39,822 nucleotides of DNA from an uncultured Alphaproteobacteria bacterium (lineage in GTDB: Bacteria > Pseudomonadota > Alphaproteobacteria > Micropepsales > Micropepsaceae): contig CALMGU010000005.1 of assembly GCA_937865685.1 (NCBI GenBank), positions 1 through 39,822 of the forward strand, read 5' to 3'. Under the pieces are notes generated by a model that was given only the letters and a program-made list of their open reading frames with translations, searched no databases and was not told where the DNA came from. The position numbers and the translations under genes were made by a program. Below, piece after piece: positions 7,998 through 16,284 of this stretch. Within the stretch, counting starts at the first letter, position 1. Every line of letters starts with the position of its first letter.

Positions 7998-10703
7998 ATG
8001 GGATTGTTTTCGGCATTGAGTTTCGGCGCGCCATGGGTTCTGGCGGCATTGGCCGCGCTTCCGGTTCTATGGTGGCTGTTGAAAGTCACCCCGCCCCAAC
8101 CGCGCCGCATCGCCTTTCCGCCGATACGGCTTTTGCTGGGCTTGAAAGACGAAGAGCAGACGCCCGCTCATACGCCCTGGTGGCTGCTGCTATTGCGCCT
8201 GATGGCGGCGGGACTTCTGATTCTGGCCTTGGCCGATCCCTTGCTGGGGCGGGTGGTAAAAATCCTGGGCGATGGCCCCTTGGTCCTGGTGGTGGATAAT
8301 GGCTGGACCGCTGCCAAACATTGGGATCAGCGTCAAACATTGATTTCCGATCTGCTGCGAGCGGCAGGAGACCGTCCCGTCGCCATCGTGCCCACCGCCA
8401 CATCGGGTCCGGTGACCTTGATGGACGCAGGCGCGGCGGAAAAAAGTGTGCGCGAATTAAAGCCCATGTCCTGGCCCGGCGATCGCGCGGCGGCGGCGCG
8501 TGAAATCGCCCGCGCGCATCTGGTGGGTCAACCGCAAATTTCCTGGCTCAGCGATGGCATCGAAGACGGCCAGGGGGAAATCCTGCATCGCGCATTGGCG
8601 GCGCTGGGACCCTTGCGCGTCTTCACGCCGGACCAGCCCGCGCTCGGACTGCTGCCGCCCCGTCACGACGGCACCGGCTTTGCCGTCACCGCCATTCGCG
8701 CGCATGCGGGTTCCTCGGCGCGCGTTCAAGTCGCCGCCATCGGACCGCGCGGCGAGATGCTGAGCGACGCGCCACTGGATTTCAAAGCCGGCAGCCGCCG
8801 CGCGGATGCGCATATCACCCTGCCCCTGGAAGTGCGCAACCAGACCGCGCGATTGGAAATCCGGGGCGAGGACAGTGCCGGCGCCGCGCAACTTCTGGAC
8901 ACCGGCGGCGCCGAGCGCCGGGTGGGCCTGGTGTCGGCGGCGGCGACGGAAAATGAACAGCCGCTATTGTCGGACATCTATTATCTCGAACGCGCGCTCA
9001 CGCCTTTCGCCCAGGTGGAAAAAGGCACCATCAGCGAATTGATCGGCCATCATGTGTCGGTGCTGTTCCTGGCCGATGTGGGCAAGATCAGCGGCAGCGA
9101 CGCCGATGCGGTGCAGAAATTCCTTAAAAGCGGCGGCGTCCTGATCCGCTTTGCCGGCCCGCGCATGGCGGGCGGCACCGACGAATTGGTGCCGGTCGCG
9201 TTGCGCACGGGCGGCCGTTATCTGGGCAGCGCCATGGCCTGGAATCAGCCGCAGCATCTGGCGGGCTTTCCCGCGGCCTCGCCGTTCAACGGTCTGGCGA
9301 TACCGGCCGAAGTGACGGTGTCGCGGCAGATATTGGCCGAGCCCAGCGCCGAACTGGCGGACCGCGCCTGGGCGCGGCTGACCGACGGCACGCCTTTGGT
9401 CACCGCCAAGCAAAGCGATGGCGGATGGATCGCCTTGTTCCACATCACCGCCAGTCCCGCCTGGTCCACCCTGCCTTTGTCAGGACTTTATGTGGACATG
9501 CTCAAGCGGCTCCTGGCGCTGTCGGCGGGCACACCAGCCGCGTCGCTGGCGCGGCTAACCAGCCTGACGCCGCTCTCCATCATGGACGGGTTCGGGCATT
9601 TGCAGCCGCCCACACCGGACATCACGCCCATCGCGGCGCGGGCATTCGAACGCATGACCGTGTCGGCCAAGCATCCGCCCGGCCTTTACGGCGCCAAGTG
9701 CGTGGCCAGCGCGCTGAATGAACTGGGTGCCGACGCCGTTCTATCGCCGCTGCGCGTTTCAGGCATGCAAAGCTATGGCGAAGCGCGCACCATCGCGCTG
9801 CAGCCCTATCTGCTGGCGCTGGGCGCGCTGCTGCTGTTCCTGGACGCTTTGGTATCACTGTGGCTGCGGGGATATTTGCCGCAGCGGATGCTGAGTTCGG
9901 CGGCTGCGGCGCTGCTGTTCCTGACGATAGCCGTGCCTCACACCCGCGCCGATGAGGCCACCAACCTCAAAGGCGCGCTCGATACCCGCCTCGCCTATGT
10001 GGTCACGGGCTTGCCCGAACTGGACGAAATCAGCAAGGCGGGGCTGACGGGCGTGAACCGCGTGCTTCGGGCGCGCACGTCTTACGAACCGCAGGATCCG
10101 ATCGGCGTCGATATCGCGCGCGACGATCTGGCTTTCTATCCCTTGCTCTACTGGCCGATGGATCCGCGCGAAAAGAATCTCACGCCGGACATGATCTCCA
10201 AGCTCAACGATTATATGCGCCTGGGCGGCACCATCCTGTTCGACACCCGCGATCTGACATTGGGCGCGGTGCGTGGGCCCAACGCACCCGGTCAGCAGAC
10301 ACTGCGCCGCATCACCCAGGGCCTGGACTTGCCGCCACTGGAACCGGTGCCCGCCGATCATGTGCTGACCAAGGCATTTTATATTCTCAAAGACTTTCCC
10401 GGCCGCTGGACGGGCGGACAGGTCTGGGTGGAACGGCTGCCGCCCGCCGAGAAGACCGGCGAGCGCCCGCCCGCGCGCGGCGGCGACGGGGTTTCGCCGG
10501 TGATCATCGGCGGCAATGACTGGGCCGCCGCTTGGGCGATCGATCCATCCGGCCATCCCCTGAGCGAGCCGGTGCCGGGCGGCGAGATGCAGCGCGAGAT
10601 GGCGCTGCGCTTCGGCATCAATCTGGCGATGTATGCGCTGACGGGCAATTACAAGACCGACCAGGTACATGCCCCCGCGCTTTTGGAACGGCTCGGAAAA
10701 TGA
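7998..10703 (+). CDS. BatA-like N-terminus and DUF4159 C-terminus membrane protein
   Basis: This large protein of about 901 residues has two recognisable ends. The N-terminal 85 residues hold two hydrophobic helices around PPIRLLLGLKDEEQTP, as in the BatA-type aerotolerance N-terminal domain. A long extracytoplasmic region follows. Two more helices lie near 600-660 (LLALGALLLFLDALVSLWL and SSAAAALLFLTIAV). The C-terminus from about 665 is a DUF4159 domain (LYWPMDPREKNLTPDMISK, MRLGGTILFDTRD). The start is either GTG at 7995 or the adjacent ATG at 7998. The stop overlaps the next gene as ATGA. Such proteins are the membrane component in alphaproteobacterial MoxR operons; biochemical function is unknown. 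Confidence 0.86.
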   Translation: MGLFSALSFGAPWVLAALAALPVLWWLLKVTPPQPRRIAFPPIRLLLGLKDEEQTPAHTPWWLLLLRLMAAGLLILALADPLLGRVVKILGDGPLVLVVDNGWTAAKHWDQRQTLISDLLRAAGDRPVAIVPTATSGPVTLMDAGAAEKSVRELKPMSWPGDRAAAAREIARAHLVGQPQISWLSDGIEDGQGEILHRALAALGPLRVFTPDQPALGLLPPRHDGTGFAVTAIRAHAGSSARVQVAAIGPRGEMLSDAPLDFKAGSRRADAHITLPLEVRNQTARLEIRGEDSAGAAQLLDTGGAERRVGLVSAAATENEQPLLSDIYYLERALTPFAQVEKGTISELIGHHVSVLFLADVGKISGSDADAVQKFLKSGGVLIRFAGPRMAGGTDELVPVALRTGGRYLGSAMAWNQPQHLAGFPAASPFNGLAIPAEVTVSRQILAEPSAELADRAWARLTDGTPLVTAKQSDGGWIALFHITASPAWSTLPLSGLYVDMLKRLLALSAGTPAASLARLTSLTPLSIMDGFGHLQPPTPDITPIAARAFERMTVSAKHPPGLYGAKCVASALNELGADAVLSPLRVSGMQSYGEARTIALQPYLLALGALLLFLDALVSLWLRGYLPQRMLSSAAAALLFLTIAVPHTRADEATNLKGALDTRLAYVVTGLPELDEISKAGLTGVNRVLRARTSYEPQDPIGVDIARDDLAFYPLLYWPMDPREKNLTPDMISKLNDYMRLGGTILFDTRDLTLGAVRGPNAPGQQTLRRITQGLDLPPLEPVPADHVLTKAFYILKDFPGRWTGGQVWVERLPPAEKTGERPPARGGDGVSPVIIGGNDWAAAWAIDPSGHPLSEPVPGGEMQREMALRFGINLAMYALTGNYKTDQVHAPALLERLGK

Positions 10704-12757
10704 CCCGGCTGGCTTTCGATCCCCATATTCCCTTGGGCCTTCTGGCGATGTTGACCATCGTCGCGCTGGCGATCACGGCCTTCAGCATCTGGCGCGGGGC
10801 GCGGGGCGCGCTGATGCGCGGCGTTGCATTCGCCATTCTTCTCTTCGTGCTGGCGGGCCCGATCCTGGTGAAGGAAACCCATGCGCCCTTGCCCGATGTT
10901 GTGGCATTGGTGGTGGATCGTTCGCAAAGCATGGGCGTGGGAGAGCGCGCCGCGCAGGCCGATGCCGCGCTCGCGGCGCTCCGCCGTCAGATCGCGGGTC
11001 AGCCCAATCTCACCTTGCGCGAGACCAGCATCACCACCACCACGACGGGAGAGAATAACGGCACCCAGGCCTTCGCTGCCTTGAACGGCGCGCTGGCCGA
11101 TGTTCCGCCCGGCCGCATCGCCGGGGCGATCATGATCACCGACGGGCAGGTGCATGATGCGCCGGAAGCGCTGAACTTCAAGGCGCCACTGCAGGTCCTG
11201 ATCGCGGGCCGGCATGGCGAACGCGACCGCAAGCTCACCGTGCTCAACGCCGAGCGTTTCGCCATCGTGGGACAGAGCGCGCAGATGGTGCTGCGTGTGG
11301 ACGATTTCGGCGGCCCGCCCGGCGGCAGCGCCGAAGTCAGCCTGTCGGTGGATGGCAAGCCCTTGGGCAATCGAGTGGTGACGGTAGGCCAGGAAGCCAC
11401 GCTCAAAGTCCCCGTCACCCACGAAGGCGAGAACATCCTGGAACTGTCGGCGGCGCCGGGACCGTCGGAACTCACCTTGCAGAACAACCGCGCGGTGGTG
11501 TCGATTTCCGGCGTGCGCGACCGTTTGCGGGTTCTGCTGATCTCCGGCGAGCCACATGCCGGCGAGCGGGTGTGGCGCAATCTTTTGAAAGCCGATCCAT
11601 CCGTGGATCTGGTGCATTTCACCATCCTGCGCCCGCCAGATAAACAGGACGCCACGCCGATCGAAGAACTGTCCCTGATCACCTTTCCCACGCGGGAATT
11701 GTTTCTGGAGAAGCTCAAAAGCTTCGATCTGGTGATTTTCGACCGCTATGGCGAGGCGGGCATCCTGCCCATGGCCTATTTCGAGAACATCGCCAATTAT
11801 GTCGATGAAGGCGGCGCCTTGCTGGTGTCGTCGGGCACCGAATTCGCCAAGGACCAGAGTCTCTATCGCACCCCTCTGGCCAGCGTGCTGCCGGCGCAGC
11901 CTTCCTCCGAGATTTTCACGCAAGGCTTCCGGCCCCGCGTTACCGCCACCGGCCTGGCGCATCCGGTGACACGCGATCTTCCCGGCAGCAACAATGAAAT
12001 CCAGTCCGAGCCCACATGGGGCCGCTGGTTCCGGCAGATCGGCGCCACCAGCATCGGCGGCCAGACCGTGATGAGCGGTCCCAACAATCAGCCTTTGCTG
12101 GTGCTCGACCAGGTGAAGAAAGGACGGGTCGCCGAACTGATGTCCGACCAGATCTGGCTGTGGGCGCGCGGCTTCGAAGGCGGCGGCCCTCAGGCCGAGC
12201 TGCTGCGCCGTCTCGCCCATTGGCTGATGAAGGAGCCGGAGCTGGAAGCGGAAAATCTTTCTGCGGCCGTGGTGGATGGCGAGATGGTAGTGACACGGCG
12301 AACCATGGCGGCCGATGCCAAGCCCGTCGACATGACCGTGCCGTCCGGCGCGCATGTCGCCATTCCCCTTGCCCGCGTCGAAGCCGGAACATGGCGCGGT
12401 ACAGCCAAGGTGCGCGAGCTGGGTCTTTACCGTCTCACCGACGGCACTTTGTCGGCGGTGACCGCGGCCGGACCGCTCAATCCCAAAGAAGTCGCGGACA
12501 TGCGCGCCACCGCCGATGTTCTGGAACCCTTGGCGAAAGATAGCGGCGGTTCGGTGCATTGGTTGACCGATGGCGCGGTGGGCTTGCGCCGTGTGGCGCC
12601 GGCACAGACTGCATTCGGCTCCGACTGGATCGGGCTTCGCCGCAACAATGCCTATCGCGTCACGGCGCTGGAACAGCAACCGCTCATGCCGGCCTGGGCC
12701 GCATTGTTGCTGGTGGTGGGCTCGCTATTCTTAGCTTGGCGAATCGAAGGCCGCTAA
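10700..12757 (+). CDS. membrane protein with VWA-like DxSxS motif and amidotransferase-like fold, MoxR operon
   Basis: This 685-residue protein has two N-terminal membrane helices (about residues 12-31 and 39-57) and one near the C-terminus (AWAALLLVVGSLFLAWRIEGR). Right after the second helix is VVDRSQSM (D73, S75, S77), a DxSxS metal-site motif of VWA domains. The central region (VLLISGEPHAGERVWRNLL, FDRYGEAGILPMAYFENIANYV) resembles the class I glutamine amidotransferase-like domains of these proteins. No catalytic triad is evident, so it is probably structural. The ATG at 10700 overlaps the previous stop. An earlier open frame inside that gene is not used. It is the last gene of the MoxR operon, and its stop overlaps that of the convergent GNAT gene. 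Confidence 0.85.
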   Translation: MTRLAFDPHIPLGLLAMLTIVALAITAFSIWRGARGALMRGVAFAILLFVLAGPILVKETHAPLPDVVALVVDRSQSMGVGERAAQADAALAALRRQIAGQPNLTLRETSITTTTTGENNGTQAFAALNGALADVPPGRIAGAIMITDGQVHDAPEALNFKAPLQVLIAGRHGERDRKLTVLNAERFAIVGQSAQMVLRVDDFGGPPGGSAEVSLSVDGKPLGNRVVTVGQEATLKVPVTHEGENILELSAAPGPSELTLQNNRAVVSISGVRDRLRVLLISGEPHAGERVWRNLLKADPSVDLVHFTILRPPDKQDATPIEELSLITFPTRELFLEKLKSFDLVIFDRYGEAGILPMAYFENIANYVDEGGALLVSSGTEFAKDQSLYRTPLASVLPAQPSSEIFTQGFRPRVTATGLAHPVTRDLPGSNNEIQSEPTWGRWFRQIGATSIGGQTVMSGPNNQPLLVLDQVKKGRVAELMSDQIWLWARGFEGGGPQAELLRRLAHWLMKEPELEAENLSAAVVDGEMVVTRRTMAADAKPVDMTVPSGAHVAIPLARVEAGTWRGTAKVRELGLYRLTDGTLSAVTAAGPLNPKEVADMRATADVLEPLAKDSGGSVHWLTDGAVGLRRVAPAQTAFGSDWIGLRRNNAYRVTALEQQPLMPAWAALLLVVGSLFLAWRIEGR

Positions 12758-13305
12758 CCCAGCGGGGCGCTGTCGGCGCAGACCGCGTCGTCGATGCGGG
12801 CACGGCGGATAAGCCCGTTCAGATTTTCCAATGCGCCATCGGTAAGCGCCAAGCCCAACAGGCGGCTCGCATCCACCGGACCGGGAAATTGCACCCGGCC
12901 GGGCGGCAGTTTCGCAAATCCCGCGCGCGCGTAATAAGGCTCGTCACCCACCAGCAGGATCGCGCGCCAGCCTTTTTTCCGCGCGGCCGCAATCCCTGCC
13001 TGCATCAACGAAATGCCGATGCCGCGTCCGCGCTGGGCGCCGTCGACGGCCAAGGGCCCCAGCAGCAAGACATCGTCATGGCCCACCTTGACCGGCCAGA
13101 AGCGCACCGAACCGCGCAAAGTCCCGTTCTCGATCGCGACAAAGCTCAACTCCGGCACCGCGCGCACGCCTTCACGCAACCGGTACGCGGTCTTGGCATA
13201 ACGCCCAGGCCCGAATCCCGCTTCGTTCAATGCGGCGATAAAGGGCCCATCCTCGGCGCCTTCCTGCCGGATTTCCCAGTCGCGAATTTCTGCTGGCGAT
13301 GACAC
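12754..13305 (-). CDS. GNAT family N-acetyltransferase
   Basis: This 183-residue acetyltransferase is of the YhbS-like GNAT group. The acetyl-CoA-binding motif A is visible as LGPLAVDGAQRGRGIGISLM (QRGRGIG). It is followed by AILLVGDEPYYARAGFAKLPPG, the typical motif B with a YYARAGF loop. It would transfer an acetyl group from acetyl-CoA to an amine; the acceptor cannot be told. The start is a GTG with GGAAC upstream. Its stop overlaps the stop of the plus-strand MoxR operon by a few bases, with no room for a terminator between them. Downstream neighbours give no clue to substrate. Confidence 0.88.
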   Translation of the reverse strand: MSSPAEIRDWEIRQEGAEDGPFIAALNEAGFGPGRYAKTAYRLREGVRAVPELSFVAIENGTLRGSVRFWPVKVGHDDVLLLGPLAVDGAQRGRGIGISLMQAGIAAARKKGWRAILLVGDEPYYARAGFAKLPPGRVQFPGPVDASRLLGLALTDGALENLNGLIRRARIDDAVCADSAPLG

Positions 13306-13428
13306 GGAGCGGTTCCAGGAAAAGTGGGGTCGTTAGCGGCAGCGTCGTGCGACGGTTTCCGTCCGGAACCGCGACAAAACCAAGAGATGGACAGTTCGAC
13401 TACGCGCGCGGGTGGCCAAAGGCAAGAC

Positions 13429-13881
13429 TTACCAATGCGGTGCGGGCCCTGCGCCCGACGCAAGCTCAGCCAGGCGGCGCAAGGTGCCCGGCGCGGTGTC
13501 CGGCGGCGGCGTTTGCGGACGGGTCCAGGTGATGGCCCGGACTTCCATGTTGGGCTGGAAATTCACGGTGGCGCCTTCGACAATATAAAGGGCGGTGATG
13601 TGAGTGACCCACCAGACCCGGCGGCTATAGAGTCCGTAGAGCCGCGCCGTGCCGCCGGACAATCCCACTTCTTCCTGCAGCTCCCGGCGCATACCGGCTT
13701 CCGCCGGCTCGCCCCGGCCGATCCCTCCGCCCGGCAACCGCCAGCCTGTCATGTAAGTCTGGCGGACCAGCAAGACATGCCCTTCTGCATCCATAATGGC
13801 CCCGGCCACGCCAAAGGCCACCGGATTGAGAATGGATTTCATCGTCAAAAGCAGGCCGGTCAGGATTCGGGATGCGTCCAA
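13429..13881 (-). CDS. Nudix hydrolase
   Basis: This 150-residue Nudix hydrolase has a clear Nudix box, LPGGGIGRGEPAEAGMRRELQEEVGL, with the REXXEE metal ligands inside RRELQEEVG. Strands VLLVRQTYMTGWRLPGGG precede it. The family hydrolyses nucleoside diphosphates linked to other groups; the substrate here is not predictable. The start is a TTG with AAGGG six bases upstream. An ATG at codon 14 (MKSILNPVAF) is an alternative. It lies in the same direction as the GNAT gene with a 123-base gap, and is divergent from the receiver gene at 14049. Confidence 0.85.
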   Translation of the reverse strand: MDASRILTGLLLTMKSILNPVAFGVAGAIMDAEGHVLLVRQTYMTGWRLPGGGIGRGEPAEAGMRRELQEEVGLSGGTARLYGLYSRRVWWVTHITALYIVEGATVNFQPNMEVRAITWTRPQTPPPDTAPGTLRRLAELASGAGPAPHW

Positions 13882-14048
13882 GAACTACCCTTTTCTTCGT
13901 AAATTCATATACCGCTTGATAACCAAGATTTCGTAACCTGCACTAGCAATCTCGGCGCTTTGCGTCCATTTCGCTGGCACTTTTGGCCAAATGGGCGGCT
14001 TCTCCACGCGGTGCCGCGATTGGCGTGAAGCCGGGGATAGTAACGCGT

Positions 14049-14558
14049 ATGGCAGGGTCTGCCTTGGAAGTGCTGCGGGTGCTGGTTGTCGAGGACAACA
14101 AGCATATGCGATCGCTTCTGCGTTCGTTGCTGAATTCCATCGGCATCCGCGAAGTTCACGAGGCGGCCAACGGCACCATCGCCCTGGACATCCTGCGCGA
14201 GAGGCCTTGCGACCTAGTCCTGTCGGACCTGGCGATGCTGCCGATGGATGGGATCGATTTCACCCGCGATGTACGGCGATCCCCGCGCAGCGCCAATCCC
14301 TTTGTGCCGGTGATCATGATCACCGGGCATACCGAGCGGCACAAGGTGGAAGCGGCCCGCGATGCCGGCGTCACCGAATTCATCGCCAAGCCCATCACGG
14401 CCCAAAGCCTGTTCGCGCGCATCGCCGAAATCCTGGAACGGCCTCGCGCCTTTGTCCGCTGCGAATCCTATTTCGGTCCCGACCGGCGACGCAAGGCGCA
14501 AGAGGACTATGCGGGACCATGGCGCCGGCATGGGGATGGTTACGACCTTCAGGTGTGA
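14049..14558 (+). CDS. single-domain response regulator with FGPDRRR tail
   Basis: This 169-residue receiver protein has the acidic pocket at E15/D16, phosphoacceptor D60 (DLVLSDLAM), the threonine in IMITGHTE and the lysine in FIAKPIT. After the receiver comes a basic tail of about 40 residues containing YFGPDRRR and ending in YDLQV, with no DNA-binding domain. The ATG at 14049 is chosen because the receiver begins nine residues later; a longer frame from 13983 adds only unlikely sequence. It is followed without a gap by an Hpt-like protein and then motA, so a role in a phosphorelay touching motility is likely but inferred. Confidence 0.87.
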   Translation: MAGSALEVLRVLVVEDNKHMRSLLRSLLNSIGIREVHEAANGTIALDILRERPCDLVLSDLAMLPMDGIDFTRDVRRSPRSANPFVPVIMITGHTERHKVEAARDAGVTEFIAKPITAQSLFARIAEILERPRAFVRCESYFGPDRRRKAQEDYAGPWRRHGDGYDLQV

Positions 14559-15032
14559 ATGAAAAAAAAGCAGGTCATCCCGCCGGACAATTACCCACAC
14601 ATGGTGAGCAAGAGCGACGCCGCGAAAATGGCGCGCACCTTGCGTTCGCCGGAAACCGTCGCACGTGGTGTCCGTGCGATCCAGAGCCACGGCCCGAAAT
14701 TGCGCATGGCGGTGCATGATTATGTGCACGAATTGGAGAATGCGGCCGGCGATCTCCGGCTCGTCTTTGAAAAGGCCCATGAATTGCGCGGCTTCGCGGA
14801 AACCGCGGGGTTGCGCGCCACCGGACGCATCGCCGGCGGACTGTGCCGCTATTTCGACGAGATGGAAAAGCTCCGCGCCCTGCCCGACAGAGCCGTCATT
14901 GCGCTGCATGTCTCGGCGCTCGCCCGGGCCGCCCGCGCCAAGGACGAAGCCGGCCGGATGAGCGATGCCGTGGTCAAGGAACTGGCGACACTGGTGGCGC
15001 ACAAGCTGGCCGAGATCAAAGCCGCGCCGTGA
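14559..15032 (+). CDS. probable histidine phosphotransfer (Hpt) protein
   Basis: This small protein of 157 residues is helical and has no hydrophobic helix. Residues 73-85 read AHELRGFAETAGL. This fits the Hpt signature HxL[KR]Gx[AS] with H74 as the likely phosphorylated histidine. It starts directly after the stop of the receiver gene, with AGGTG a few bases upstream, so the two are translated from one message. The pairing suggests phosphotransfer between H74 and D60 of the receiver. The N-terminal 50 residues (SDAAKMARTLRSPETVARGVRAIQ) are unrecognised. The family call rests on one short motif plus context. Confidence 0.65.
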   Translation: MKKKQVIPPDNYPHMVSKSDAAKMARTLRSPETVARGVRAIQSHGPKLRMAVHDYVHELENAAGDLRLVFEKAHELRGFAETAGLRATGRIAGGLCRYFDEMEKLRALPDRAVIALHVSALARAARAKDEAGRMSDAVVKELATLVAHKLAEIKAAP

Positions 15033-15178
15033 CGCCGATTGAGGAAGCGTTAACACTTCGTCCCGCCGAAATGCTATGCAATTCACCCCTCCTTAAGCCC
15101 TGGCGTTAATAATAAGGCCATCGTGCATTTCATCGCGAAATGCCGTCTTGGATTCGGTCGCGGGCAGGTCTTCTTTTC

Positions 15179-16051
15179 ATGCTTCAGTTAGGCGGCATTG
15201 TCGTTCTGTTTGCGTGCGTGTTCGGCGGCTATCTGATGACCGGCGGTTCGCTGGAAGTCGTGATCGAAGCGGCCCCGCACGAAATGCTTACCATTTTCGG
15301 CGCCGCCATCGCCGCGATGCTGATCGCCGGCTCGGTCTTCAACCTGAAGAAGATCGGCGGCAGCATGGGCCAGATCATTTCCGGCCCCCGCTGGAAGCCG
15401 GGCGATTATCGCGATCTTCTCTGCCTTCTGTTCCTTCTGACCAAGACCATGAAGTCCAAGGGCCTGATCGCCCTGGAAGCGCATATCGAAAAGCCGTCGG
15501 AATCCTCGATCTTCAAGCGCTATCCCAAGATCATGAAGGACCATTTCGCGCTCGATTTCATCTGCGACACGCTCCGCATGATGACCATGAGCCTGGAAGA
15601 CCCGCATCAGGTCGAGACCGCGATGGAAAAGCAGCTGGAAAAGCACCATCACGAAGCCTTGATCGGCGCCAACGCGCTGCAATCCATGGCCGACGGGCTT
15701 CCGGCGCTGGGCATCGTCGCTGCCGTCTTGGGCGTGATCAAGACCATGGGCGCCATCACTGAACCGCCCGCCGTGCTGGGCGGCATGATCGGTTCGGCGC
15801 TGGTCGGTACGTTTCTGGGCGTGTTTCTGGCCTACGGTATCGTGGGGCCTCTGGGGGCGCGGCTGAAGGCCGTCGCCGACGAGGATTCGCTGTTCTATCA
15901 TGTGATCCGCGATATCCTGGTCGCACATCTGCATGGCAATGCCGCGCAGGTGTCGGTGGAAATCGGGCGCGGCAGCGTGCCGGGCGAATATCAGCCCAGC
16001 TTCCAGGAATTAGAGGCGGCGCTGAATTCCATCCCGCCGGAAGGCGCCTAG
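15179..16051 (+). CDS. motA: flagellar motor stator protein MotA
   Basis: MotA forms, with MotB, the proton-driven stator that turns the flagellum. The ATG at 15179 gives MLQLGGIVVLFACVFGGYLMTGG, the normal N-terminal helix; 13 extra residues from 15140 are unlikely. The 290-residue protein has four membrane helices. Two are near the N-terminus, then a large cytoplasmic loop (KRYPKIMKDHFALDFICDTLRMM), then two helices containing GLPALGIVAAVLGVIKTMG and GGMIGSALVGTFLGVFLAYG, including the conserved proline. MotB, normally next, is absent; a small minus-strand ORF follows instead. A partner must be encoded elsewhere. Confidence 0.94.
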   Translation: MLQLGGIVVLFACVFGGYLMTGGSLEVVIEAAPHEMLTIFGAAIAAMLIAGSVFNLKKIGGSMGQIISGPRWKPGDYRDLLCLLFLLTKTMKSKGLIALEAHIEKPSESSIFKRYPKIMKDHFALDFICDTLRMMTMSLEDPHQVETAMEKQLEKHHHEALIGANALQSMADGLPALGIVAAVLGVIKTMGAITEPPAVLGGMIGSALVGTFLGVFLAYGIVGPLGARLKAVADEDSLFYHVIRDILVAHLHGNAAQVSVEIGRGSVPGEYQPSFQELEAALNSIPPEGA

Positions 16052-16210
16052 TTTCAGCCGCTCGCGGCCTTCGGCCACCGCGACGAAGAAAATCGCCAAC
16101 GCGCCGGCGAGGATGCCGAGCGGCATCGCGTAGGTGACGTCCATGTCCGAGCCAAAAACGACAATGCTGCAGACGATGACGCCCGTCAGCTGCGCAACGC
16201 TTTTCGGCAT
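16012..16210 (-). CDS. small two-helix membrane protein of unknown function
   Basis: This is an open frame of 66 codons including the stop, from ATG 16210 with its stop codon at 16010-16012. Two hydrophobic segments (LTGVIVCSIVVFG and MPLGILAGALAIFFVAVA) are followed by a basic tail (GRERLKLGAFRRDG). Third codon positions are strongly G/C as in neighbouring genes, and AGGTGG lies upstream. Its end overlaps the 3' end of motA by about 40 bases on the opposite strand. I do not recognise a family. The frame stays open to a TTG at 16270, but the ATG fits the membrane topology better. Confidence 0.5.
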
Positions 16211-16284
16211 GCCCAACACCCACCTGTTTTGTCCCGATTCAGGACACAGAGATGGGAACTTGGGAAGCAATTTCTTAACGATAG

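Noticed and set aside
10649..12679. 676-codon minus-strand frame opposite the VWA-like gene
   Set aside because: His/Gln/Arg-rich antisense sequence; the plus gene is coupled to its operon and has membrane helices.
12754..12757. terminator between the MoxR operon and the GNAT gene
   Set aside because: The two stops overlap, so there is no intergenic space, and no hairpin with a T-tract is seen nearby.
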